Of a DNA stretch of 64,000 nucleotides, positions 48,265 to 56,155 are shown piece by piece. Position numbers and translations under genes: made by a program. How positions within the stretch are numbered: the first letter of the stretch is position 1; each line of letters starts with the position of its first letter. The stretch is from Poriferisodalis sp965203655 (lineage in GTDB: Bacteria; Actinomycetota; Acidimicrobiia; Acidimicrobiales; Poriferisodalaceae), in NCBI RefSeq assembly GCF_965203655.1, contig NZ_CBDBDD010000009.1:434001-498000 (forward strand), given 5' to 3'. The notes beneath the pieces are model-generated. The model ran no database searches. It saw nothing but the letters and a program-made list of their open reading frames with translations, and was not told the DNA's origin.

Positions 48265-49908
48265 GTGACACGCGAGCGCTGGCAAGCAGAGTTCGAGGCC
48301 ACCCCGGTGCGCGACGCCGACTTCTCCACGATGAGCGGCCTCGAGCTTGACCCGCTCTATGCGCCTGCGGAGAGCGAACCTGATCCTGAGGTGGGTTGGC
48401 CGGGACAGTTTCCCTACACGCGTGGCGTGCATCCCAGCGGCTACCGCGGCCGGCTGTGGACGATGCGCATGTTCGCAGGCTTCGGAACGCCCGAGGACAC
48501 CAACAAGCGCTTCCACGAGATCCTCGAAGCTGGCGGGGGCGGATTGTCGACCGCGTTCGACATGCCCACGCTCATGGGACTCGACTCCGACGATGTCATG
48601 TCGCTGGGCGAGGTTGGCCGCTGCGGCGTGGCCGTGGACTCCATCGAAGACATGGCGACGCTGTACGACGGCATCGACCTCGAAGCCACCACCACGTCGA
48701 TGACCATCAACGCACCGGCCGCCACCATCTGGGCGATGTTCGTCGCCAATGCCGAAGAGCACGGTGCGGACCGCCGCAACCTCGGCGGCACGCTGCAGAA
48801 CGACATTCTCAAGGAGTACCAAGCCCAGAAGGAATGGGTGTACCCGCCGCGGCCGTCGATGCGCCTCGTCGCCGACACCATCGAGTTCGCTACCCACGAG
48901 ATGCCCCGCTGGAACTCGGTGTCGATCAGCGGCTACCACATCCGTGAGGCGGGTTCGACGGCGGCACAGGAGCTCGCCTTCACCTTGGCGAACGGGTTCG
49001 CGTACGTCGAAGCCGCTGCAGAGCGGGGACTGTCCACCGACGAATTCGCGCCACGGCTGAGCTTCTTCTTCAATGCCCACATCGACTTCTTCGAGGAGAT
49101 CGCCAAGTACCGGGCGGCGCGCCGCATCTGGGCCCGCTGGATGCGCGACCGCTACGGCGCTGCCAACGAGCGCTCGACGATGCTGCGGTTCCACACCCAA
49201 ACAGCGGGTGTCTCGCTGACGGCCCAGCAACCCGAGATCAATATTGCGCGCACGGCCATCGAGGCGCTCGCCGGGGTGCTCGGTGGCACCCAGAGCCTGC
49301 ACACCAACTCGATGGACGAGGCCTTGGCACTGCCGACCGACAAGGCGGCCCGGATCGCCCTGCGGACACAGCAGATCATCGCCCATGAGACCGGTGCGGC
49401 GAACGTCATCGATCCTCTGGGCGGCAGCTGGTTCATCGAGGAACTCACCGACAAGCTCGAATCCGAAGCAGAGGAGATGTTCGCTCACATCGACGCGGCC
49501 GGCGACGGCTCGATGCTGGAGGGGGCGTTCCGGCTGATTGACGAGGGCTGGTACCAGTCCGGCATCGCCGATGCGGCGTATGAGTTCGAGAAGAAGGTGA
49601 ATGCCGGCCGCCGGGTTGTGGTGGGCGCCAGTGCGTTCACCGAGGGCAACGAGGACGACGAGATCGACCTGCTCAAGATCACCAACGACGACGAGCAGCG
49701 ACAGATCAAACATCTGGCCCAGGTGCGGGCCGACCGCAGCCAGGCCGCTGTCGACGACGCTTTGACGGCGCTGCGCCGCGCCGCGGAGACCGACGCCAAC
49801 CTCATGCCGCACCTCATCGACACCGTGCGCACCCGGGCCACCGTGGGCGAGGTAACCAACGCGCTCGCCGACGTCTTCGGCCGCTACCAGGAGCGGCCCT
49901 TCATTTGA
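48265..49908 (+). CDS. B12-dependent acyl-CoA mutase, large (catalytic) subunit
   Basis: This 547-residue protein is the TIM-barrel catalytic part of a methylmalonyl-CoA mutase family enzyme, without the C-terminal B12 domain, so a separate small subunit must exist elsewhere. Blocks such as FPYTRGVHPSGYRGRLWTMR, GYHIREAGSTAAQELAFTL and RFHTQTAGVSLTAQQP are typical. At the place where methylmalonyl-CoA mutase has its carboxylate-binding Arg (R207 in the Propionibacterium enzyme), this protein has Gln (QAQKEW), as in isobutyryl-CoA-type mutases. The Tyr partner position also differs (H in GVH). I therefore predict a non-methylmalonyl substrate. GTG has AGGAGG 7 bases upstream. Confidence 0.85.
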   Translation: MTRERWQAEFEATPVRDADFSTMSGLELDPLYAPAESEPDPEVGWPGQFPYTRGVHPSGYRGRLWTMRMFAGFGTPEDTNKRFHEILEAGGGGLSTAFDMPTLMGLDSDDVMSLGEVGRCGVAVDSIEDMATLYDGIDLEATTTSMTINAPAATIWAMFVANAEEHGADRRNLGGTLQNDILKEYQAQKEWVYPPRPSMRLVADTIEFATHEMPRWNSVSISGYHIREAGSTAAQELAFTLANGFAYVEAAAERGLSTDEFAPRLSFFFNAHIDFFEEIAKYRAARRIWARWMRDRYGAANERSTMLRFHTQTAGVSLTAQQPEINIARTAIEALAGVLGGTQSLHTNSMDEALALPTDKAARIALRTQQIIAHETGAANVIDPLGGSWFIEELTDKLESEAEEMFAHIDAAGDGSMLEGAFRLIDEGWYQSGIADAAYEFEKKVNAGRRVVVGASAFTEGNEDDEIDLLKITNDDEQRQIKHLAQVRADRSQAAVDDALTALRRAAETDANLMPHLIDTVRTRATVGEVTNALADVFGRYQERPFI

Positions 49909-49977
49909 GCGAGCGTTGGCGTTATTTCGTCTGATCAAGGGCTAATGTCCCGACTGCCCACACCGGAGGTCGCCACA

Positions 49978-50547
49978 TTGACCAGACCGTCCACGCAGGG
50001 ACGATCCCGCGTGCCGGGGCGACCGGCAAGCTGCCGCGACACGAACGGTCTCGCGCGGATTCTGGCAATGCTTGCCGTGGCGGCCATGGCAGTGGCGGCG
50101 TGCGGTGGCGAACCGGATCAGACACAGCTCGAACGCGAAGTCCAGGATTACCTGCAGAGCGTCGTGGCGCCAGCGGAACTCACCGATGTCAGCTGCCCGC
50201 CGAATGCTCCGATCCGGCCCGGTTCGACGTTCCTGTGCAACGGGCTCGTCGAGGGCGCCTTCTACGAAGCGCACGTGACGATCATCGACGAGCAGGGCCG
50301 CCGGGAAGTCCGGCCGCGCCAGGCAGTGATGCAGGTGAACGCCACCGAGACCGCCCTTGGCGCCGAGGCGGCGACTGCCTTGGGCTTCGATGTCCAGGCG
50401 GATTGCGGCGACGACCAGTACCTCGTCGTCTCGGTCAACCAGACCTTCTTGTGCAAGCTCTCCCAGTCGGGCAGCGAGGCAACGCAGGACATCGAGGTGA
50501 AAGTCCTGAACGAGAACGGCGCGATCGAATGGACACTGAAGGGCTAG
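49978..50547 (+). CDS. DUF4333-type lipoprotein
   Basis: This 189-residue secreted lipoprotein has a hydrophobic signal ending at VAACGG (lipobox Cys near 41) and two copies of a cysteine-containing DUF4333-like unit: CPPNAPIRPGSTFLCNG and CGDDQYLVVSVNQTFLCKL. TTG 49978 was chosen because a perfect GGAGGT lies 7 bases upstream; ATG 49945 is in frame but has no ribosome site. The role is unknown. A 45-residue membrane protein gene follows. Confidence 0.7.
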   Translation: MTRPSTQGRSRVPGRPASCRDTNGLARILAMLAVAAMAVAACGGEPDQTQLEREVQDYLQSVVAPAELTDVSCPPNAPIRPGSTFLCNGLVEGAFYEAHVTIIDEQGRREVRPRQAVMQVNATETALGAEAATALGFDVQADCGDDQYLVVSVNQTFLCKLSQSGSEATQDIEVKVLNENGAIEWTLKG

Positions 50548-50556
50548 GCCCAGCGC

Positions 50557-50694
50557 ATGGCACGTCATCGTTATGACGCGGCGGGCAACCTGCGCCCGCT
50601 GCGCCAGCGTCAGCCCGGATTGTGGTGGACCGCAGTCCTCGTCGTAGCAGCAATGCTGCTGACCGGATTCGCTGCAGTCTCTTCCCTGCTGTAG
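50557..50694 (+). CDS. Small membrane protein, 45 residues
   Basis: The frame from ATG 50557 to TAG 50692-50694 encodes a basic N-terminus (MARHRYDAAGNLRPLRQRQ) followed by one predicted membrane helix (WWTAVLVVAAMLLTGFAAV). It begins 9 bases after the lipoprotein stop and ends directly against the convergent reductase gene. It has no known domain and could be an accessory of the lipoprotein. The coding signal is only its length, membrane pattern and position. Confidence 0.5.
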   Translation: MARHRYDAAGNLRPLRQRQPGLWWTAVLVVAAMLLTGFAAVSSLL

Positions 50695-51678
50695 TCAGCC
50701 GCGCACGTCTACCACAGTGCGACCCTGCACCTCGCCGGCCAGGATCTTCGGCCCGAGCGCCGCGAGGTCGCCGAGTCCCACGGTGGTGGTCATCGAGGCC
50801 AGCAAATCGCGGTCGACCAGCTCGTCCAAGCGCTCCCATGCCGCCTGGCGCGGCGCAAATGGGCACATGACCGAGTCGATGCCGAGCAGGTTCACGCCTC
50901 GCAGCAAGAACGGGATCACGGTCGTGTCCAGCCCGTTGCCCCCGGCCAAACCGCACGCCGCCACGCTGGAGCCGTAGGACATTTGCGTCAGCACATTGGC
51001 CAGCGTGGTGCCGCCCACTGCATCCACGCAGCCGCCGAACCGTTCGCTGCCGAGCGGTCGCTGCGGCGGTTCGGCCAGTTCGGCCCGGTCGATGATCTCG
51101 CTCGCCCCGAGGGAGCGCAGGTAGTCAGCGGTCTGCGGCCGGCCCGTCGAGGCGGCGACGGCATGGCTGGCGGCCGACAGCAGGTGCACCGCAACGCTGC
51201 CCACCCCGCCCGCGGCCCCGGTCGCCAGGACTGGACCCGCACCGATGCCGTGGTTTTCGAGAGCTTGAACAGCCAGCATCGATGTGAATCCTGCGGTGCC
51301 CAAGGCCATCGCGTCGAAGGTCGACATCCCCGCGGGCAGGCGGACGAGCCAATCTGCGTTGACCCGCGCGCGCTCCGCGTAGCCGCCCCAGTGCGTCTCG
51401 CCGACCCGCCAGCCGGTCAGCACGACCCGGTCGCCGGCGGTGAAGCGGCTGTCGTCGGAGGACTCCACCACACCGGCGAAGTCGATGCCGCCCACGTGCG
51501 GGTAGTTGCGAACCAGCCGGCCGATCCCGCCCAGGATCATCCCGTCCTTGTAGTTGAGGGTGCTGTATTCGACGGCCACGGTGACGTTGCCCTGCGGCAG
51601 TTCGCTGTCTTCGACAGATTGCACCTCGGCGGTGACGACCCGATCTTGTTCGTTCAGCATCAGCGCTCGGAATGTCAT
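50695..51678 (-). CDS. AcuI/YhdH family acyl-CoA (acrylyl-CoA) reductase
   Basis: This 327-residue medium-chain reductase/dehydrogenase is of the quinone-oxidoreductase class without structural zinc. LNYKDGMILGGIGRLVRNYPHVGGIDFAG and TGAAGGVGSVAVHLL (NADPH loop near 150) are typical of AcuI/YhdH, which reduces acrylyl-CoA to propionyl-CoA. Propionyl-CoA would then fit the B12 mutase pathway nearby. ATG 51678 has AAGGGGA upstream; the ORF to 51735 was rejected. Confidence 0.85.
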   Translation of the reverse strand: MTFRALMLNEQDRVVTAEVQSVEDSELPQGNVTVAVEYSTLNYKDGMILGGIGRLVRNYPHVGGIDFAGVVESSDDSRFTAGDRVVLTGWRVGETHWGGYAERARVNADWLVRLPAGMSTFDAMALGTAGFTSMLAVQALENHGIGAGPVLATGAAGGVGSVAVHLLSAASHAVAASTGRPQTADYLRSLGASEIIDRAELAEPPQRPLGSERFGGCVDAVGGTTLANVLTQMSYGSSVAACGLAGGNGLDTTVIPFLLRGVNLLGIDSVMCPFAPRQAAWERLDELVDRDLLASMTTTVGLGDLAALGPKILAGEVQGRTVVDVRG

Positions 51679-51793
51679 GGCGTCCCCTTGGTGTCTTGCG
51701 TCCCTGCGTGCGCAGGGCTCGAACCAGCGGGACACTACTGCCGTTCGTCAAATCGCCGTTGGGAGCGCCCACGGTGCTGCGAGATGCCGTCAG

Positions 51794-51799
51794 TAGGCT
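51794..51799 (+). promoter_or_regulatory. Probable -10 box (TAGGCT) for leaderless nfuA
   Basis: TAGGCT lies 6 bases before the ATG at 51806. Confidence 0.45.
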
Positions 51800-51805
51800 G
51801 CGCCC

Positions 51806-52471
51806 ATGGCCCTGAGCGACCCGATGGCTCCCGCTGACGCAGTGCGCGAATCGATGATGGAGACGCGGCGCGAGACCTTCGACGTCACGCCGGCCGCGCT
51901 TGAGAAGGTGATCGAACTGCGCAACAGCGAAGTCGACGGCGACCAGCTCGCGCTTCGCATCGAGGTGACCGGCGCCCAGGGCGTCGACTACACCTACGAC
52001 CTTGCCTTCGAGCTGCTGGCCGAGGCCGACGCATCCGATGTGCCGTTCGCAGTCGGCGGCGGCCTGACGGTGCTCATACCCGATCGCGATGTCGCGAAAC
52101 TGGACGGTGCCTCGCTGGACCTGCCATCCAATCCCAATCAGCCGGGGCTGGTGCTGCGCAACCCCAACCGCCCAGACCTCGGGCCCAACGCCGAGCTTGA
52201 CCTCAACGGCAGCGTCGAGGACAACGTGCGCGAGGTGCTGACCAAGCGCATCAATCCCTCGATTGCCGCTCACGGTGGCTTCGCCGAACTGGTTTCCGTC
52301 GAAGACGACACCGTGATCGTCAAGCTGGGCGGAGGCTGTCAGGGCTGCGGCATGGCCAACGCAACGGTCACCGCTGGCATCGAGCGCACCCTGCGCGAGC
52401 TGATTCCGGAGGTCGAGCGGGTCGTCGACCTCACCGACCACGCCTCGGGCGAGAACCCCTACTTCACCTAG
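51806..52471 (+). CDS. nfuA: NfuA-type iron-sulfur cluster carrier
   Basis: This 221-residue protein has an N-terminal degenerate A-type (IscA/HesB-like) domain (about 24-110) without its cysteines, and a C-terminal NifU-like domain with CxxC at Cys178/Cys181 (GGGCQGCGMA). It receives and delivers Fe-S clusters, e.g. to radical-SAM and other Fe-S enzymes. Leaderless promoter just upstream. Confidence 0.9.
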   Translation: MALSDPMAPADAVRESMMETRRETFDVTPAALEKVIELRNSEVDGDQLALRIEVTGAQGVDYTYDLAFELLAEADASDVPFAVGGGLTVLIPDRDVAKLDGASLDLPSNPNQPGLVLRNPNRPDLGPNAELDLNGSVEDNVREVLTKRINPSIAAHGGFAELVSVEDDTVIVKLGGGCQGCGMANATVTAGIERTLRELIPEVERVVDLTDHASGENPYFT

Positions 52472-52521
52472 CGGCTGAGCCGAACGGCGAAGCCGCGGCC
52501 CGAGCGTCGGAGGTTCTGGCT

Positions 52522-53256
52522 GTGGGCGTGATCCTCACCGATCAGGGCGAGATCGAAGCGCCCGCACGGGCGCTGATCATCGTGGCCCATCCCGACGACA
52601 TCGATTTCGGCATGGCGGGCACTGTTGCCGCGCTGACATCTGCCGGGTGCCACGTGGCGTACTGCCTGGCGACGAGCGGGGAAGCAGGGGACGACGACAT
52701 GTCTCACACGCCAGAGGAGCTGGCGGCGATGCGGCAGGCTGAGCAGACCGCGGCTGCAGCGAAGGTGGGTGTCAGTGAACTGCACTGGCTCGGCCATCCC
52801 GATGGCATGGTCGTGGCTGACCTCGGCCTGCGGCGCGACATCGCACGCGTGATTCGCATCTCACGCCCCGACGTGGTGCTGTGCCAGGCCACGATCCCCA
52901 ACTGGGACCACATCTACATCTCCCACCCGGATCACCTGGCCACTGCTACTGCGGCGATGGCCGCCGTGTACCCCGATTCGCGCAATCCGCGTGCGTTCCC
53001 GGAGCTCCTCGACGAGGGGCACAAGCCCCACAGCGTCAGCGAGATCTGGTTGATCGGCACTGAGCCGAACCGGTGGATCGACATCACCGACAGCTTTGGC
53101 TGCAAGGTCGAAGCGCTTCGTGCACATCGCAGCCAAACCGCGGAGATGGACGATCTCGAAGGCCGTCTGCGTGAATGGGCTGCCGATACCGCAGCCGCGG
53201 GCAGCCTTCCCAGCGGTCGGCTGGCCGAGGCGTACCGAGTCGTGCCCGCGGGCTAG
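52522..53256 (+). CDS. PIG-L/LmbE family deacetylase
   Basis: This 244-residue zinc deacetylase has the AHPDD motif (22-26; metal His23 and Asp26) and a second metal-ligand block, HPDH, near residue 138. The family removes N-acetyl groups from GlcNAc-linked substrates: MshB (mycothiol), Mca or lincomycin-type LmbE. As mshC is in the window, a mycothiol-related role is possible but not shown. The GTG start follows CGGAGG. Confidence 0.82.
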   Translation: MGVILTDQGEIEAPARALIIVAHPDDIDFGMAGTVAALTSAGCHVAYCLATSGEAGDDDMSHTPEELAAMRQAEQTAAAAKVGVSELHWLGHPDGMVVADLGLRRDIARVIRISRPDVVLCQATIPNWDHIYISHPDHLATATAAMAAVYPDSRNPRAFPELLDEGHKPHSVSEIWLIGTEPNRWIDITDSFGCKVEALRAHRSQTAEMDDLEGRLREWAADTAAAGSLPSGRLAEAYRVVPAG

Positions 53257-53340
53257 GCGACACGGACGCTCCACGCCGTAGGCTCCTGCGCTGGCCGGTG
53301 TGCGCAGGAAACAGCCGACCGGACCGCTTGAGGGCCGACG

Positions 53341-54783
53341 ATGACGGCGACGATTGCAACCGCAGCGACGGGAGAACCGACGATGGGACGAGGGATCATT
53401 GCGTACGGGGCCTATGTGCCGTACTGGCGGCTGGACCGCTCCAAGATCACCGCAGCGATGGGCTCTGGCGGCGGCCGCGGGCACCGAGCTGTAGCCAGCT
53501 ACGACGAGGACACCACCACGATGGGTGTCGAGGCTGCGCGCAACGCACTGCGCGGCAGCGACATCGTGCCCGACTCGGTGCTGTTCTCGACCGCCAATCC
53601 TGCATACATGGACAAGACGAACGCTTCTGCGATCCACGCTGCGCTGGACCTGCCCCAATCTTCATGGGCGGTCGACGCTGGTGGCGCGCCGCGTTCTTCG
53701 GAGGCGATCTGGGCGCTTGCCGCGGCCAATCGGGGCACCAATCTGGCGGTCGCCTCGGATCTGCGCACCGGTCGCCCGACCAGCGGCGACGAAGCCAGCG
53801 GCGGCGACGGTGCAGCCGCCTTTATCTTCGGCGATGACGCCGTGTCGCCGGTGCTGTGCGAGTGGCTGGGCGGGGCAGTCGCGACCGCCGAATTCACCGA
53901 CCGCTACCGCCAGCCGGGCGATGCGTTCTCGCGCATCTGGGAGGAGCGGTTCGGCGAGCAGGTGTACCTGCCGCTCGCGAACGACGCCATCGAGCGAGCA
54001 CTGGCCGACGCCGGTATCGGCCTTGACACCATCGACAAGATCGCGATCGTGGGTCTGCACGCTCGTGCGGTGCGCGGCCTCTCCCGGGTGGCAGGCGACA
54101 AGCTGGTCCCCGATCTGACCGGCGACGTCGGCAACACCGGCACTGCGCATGCGGCGATCGTGCTGGCCTCGGTGCTCGACGAAGCGGCACCGGGCGAGAC
54201 GATCCTGCTGGTCCATCTCGCCGACGGCGCCACGGCCGATGTGCTGCGGACGACCGACGCCATCGCCGACCATGTGCCGTATGCGCCGGTGCGCGCCCAG
54301 ATCGGTCGGGGCAACGACGCGCTGGATTACAACAAGTTCCTGACGTGGCGTGGCTTCCTCGACCGTGAGCCGCCCCGCCGGCCGGACCCGGAGCGTCCCG
54401 GCGCTCCGCCTGCGTTCCGCTCCGAAGACTGGAAGTACGCCTTCGTCGGCTCACGTGACCGCAGCTCTGGCGCCATCCATCTGCCCCCGATGCGCGTGTC
54501 GATGGAAGGCGGCGCGGTCGACGACATGGAGCGCGTCCGCATGGCGGATGTGCCTGCGACGATCGCCACCTTCACGGTCGACCGGCTGGCGTTCTCGCTG
54601 TCGCCGCCCATGGTTGCCGTGGTCATCGACTACGACGGCGGCGGGCGCTTCCAGGCTGAGATGACCGATGTCGACCCCGAAGAGGTGCGCATCGGCGACC
54701 GCGTCGAGATGACGTTCCGCCGGCTGTACAGCGCGGAAGGAATCCACAACTACTTCTGGAAGGCTCGCCCGGCTGCTGGCTGA
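53341..54783 (+). CDS. HMG-CoA synthase-like/DUF35 fusion protein, active-site-poor
   Basis: This 480-residue protein has a thiolase-fold HMG-CoA synthase-like region (about 15-340) and a C-terminal DUF35 OB-fold region (about 360-478). The catalytic Cys usually found in an ACxGGxxA-type motif is absent (DAGGAPRSSEAI); the His and Asn (LHARAV, GNTGTA) remain. The zinc-ribbon cysteines of DUF35 are also absent (VGSRDRSSGAIHLPP). It is encoded 65 bases before a complete thiolase. I infer a partner/structural role like the DUF35-thiolase complexes of steroid side-chain degradation. Two starts fit (53341 and 53383). Confidence 0.72.
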   Translation: MTATIATAATGEPTMGRGIIAYGAYVPYWRLDRSKITAAMGSGGGRGHRAVASYDEDTTTMGVEAARNALRGSDIVPDSVLFSTANPAYMDKTNASAIHAALDLPQSSWAVDAGGAPRSSEAIWALAAANRGTNLAVASDLRTGRPTSGDEASGGDGAAAFIFGDDAVSPVLCEWLGGAVATAEFTDRYRQPGDAFSRIWEERFGEQVYLPLANDAIERALADAGIGLDTIDKIAIVGLHARAVRGLSRVAGDKLVPDLTGDVGNTGTAHAAIVLASVLDEAAPGETILLVHLADGATADVLRTTDAIADHVPYAPVRAQIGRGNDALDYNKFLTWRGFLDREPPRRPDPERPGAPPAFRSEDWKYAFVGSRDRSSGAIHLPPMRVSMEGGAVDDMERVRMADVPATIATFTVDRLAFSLSPPMVAVVIDYDGGGRFQAEMTDVDPEEVRIGDRVEMTFRRLYSAEGIHNYFWKARPAAG

Positions 54784-54848
54784 CGCAGCAACGGACACGG
54801 GTCAGCGGCCATAATGTCAATACCCAACCCACCACAAGGCAGGCACAC

Positions 54849-56051
54849 ATGAGTTCACATGGCATTCGCGACAAGGTCGCGATCGTCGGAATGGGTTGCA
54901 CCCAGTTCGGCGAGCACTGGGAGCGCAGCGTCGATGACATGCTCACCGACGCCGCACACGATGCGTACGCATCGGCGGGAGTCACCCAGGACGACATCGA
55001 CGCCTTCTGGCTTGGCACGATGGGCTCGGGAGTCTCCGGCCTGACGCTGTCGAAGCCGCTGCAGCTCGACTACAAGCCGGTGACCCGGCTCGAGAACATG
55101 TGCGCCACCGGCTCTGAGGCATTCCGCAACGCTGCCTACGCAGTGGCTTCGGGCGCCTACGACATGGTCATGGCGATCGGCGTGGAGAAGCTGAAGGACT
55201 CCGGCTATTCGGGTCTGACGGGTGCACGCCCGCCTAGCGACGGCACCGATTCCACCATCACGGCACCGGCCACGTTCAGCCTGCTGGCTCCGGCGTACGC
55301 CCACAAGTACGGGCTCGACGAGGAGACCATGAAGGAGGTTCTCACCCGCATTGCGTGGAAGAACCACCGCAACGGCTCGCTCAATCCCCGGGCGCAGTTC
55401 CGCAAGGAAGTCGCCAAGGAGACCATTGCTGGCTCGCCGCTGATCGCTGGTCCGCTGGGCATCTTCGACTGCTCGGGCGTCAGCGACGGCTCGGCTGCCG
55501 CGGTCCTGGTACGGGCTGAGGACGCCCACAAGTACTGCGACAACCCGCTGTACATCAAGGCCCTCAGCTTTGCGTCCGGTCCTGCGACCGGCGCGCTGGA
55601 CAGTACCTACGACTACACGACGTTCCGTGAGGTCGTGGCGTCGGCGACGGAGGCCTACAAGCAGGCCGGCATCACCGACCCGCGTTCGCAGATCGCGATG
55701 GCCGAGGTGCACGACTGCTTCACGCCCACCGAGCTGGTCCTGATGGAGGACCTCGGCTTTGCCGAGCGTGGCCTGGGCTGGAAGGAAGCCATGGCCGGCA
55801 CGTTCGACCTCGACGGCGACCTCCCGGTCAATCCCGACGGCGGTCTCAAGAGCTTCGGCCACCCGATCGGCGCATCCGGCCTGCGGATGCTCTTCGAGTG
55901 CTGGCTGCAGCTGCGCGGTCAGGCCCCGCCGGAGCGGCAGATCCCCTCGGTCACCGAGCAGGGCAAGACGCTGGGCCTCACCCACAACCTCGGCGGGCAG
56001 CCGGGCGCGGCGGTGAGCTTCGTCTCGGTCGTCGGTTCCGAGCTGGGCTAG
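54849..56051 (+). CDS. Thiolase family protein (SCP2-type acetyl-CoA acetyltransferase)
   Basis: This 400-residue thiolase has the nucleophile Cys85 in ENMCATGSEAF, HDCFTPTEL and GGLKSFGHPIGASG (His near 345) with complete motifs. It would cleave a 3-ketoacyl-CoA to a shortened acyl-CoA, using the upstream DUF35 protein as partner. This pairing occurs in sterol side-chain and lipid degradation in actinobacteria. AAGGCAGG precedes the ATG; CATAAT lies further up as the -10. Confidence 0.9.
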   Translation: MSSHGIRDKVAIVGMGCTQFGEHWERSVDDMLTDAAHDAYASAGVTQDDIDAFWLGTMGSGVSGLTLSKPLQLDYKPVTRLENMCATGSEAFRNAAYAVASGAYDMVMAIGVEKLKDSGYSGLTGARPPSDGTDSTITAPATFSLLAPAYAHKYGLDEETMKEVLTRIAWKNHRNGSLNPRAQFRKEVAKETIAGSPLIAGPLGIFDCSGVSDGSAAAVLVRAEDAHKYCDNPLYIKALSFASGPATGALDSTYDYTTFREVVASATEAYKQAGITDPRSQIAMAEVHDCFTPTELVLMEDLGFAERGLGWKEAMAGTFDLDGDLPVNPDGGLKSFGHPIGASGLRMLFECWLQLRGQAPPERQIPSVTEQGKTLGLTHNLGGQPGAAVSFVSVVGSELG

Positions 56052-56101
56052 CCGTTTCTCGTGCCCGCAGCATTGCTGCGGCGCTGACAACTCAACGCAT
56101 G

Positions 56102-56129
56102 ACGGCCCGGGGCGCTCGCTCCGGGCCGT
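56102..56129. terminator. Bidirectional terminator between thiolase and dxs genes
   Basis: ACGGCCCGG pairs with CCGGGCCGT, then G-T and two more pairs around GCTC: a 12-pair stem with one wobble. It lies between two convergent genes and could end both transcripts. Confidence 0.7.
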
Positions 56130-56155
56130 TACGCGTCCCCTCGCGTTCTCGGTCG

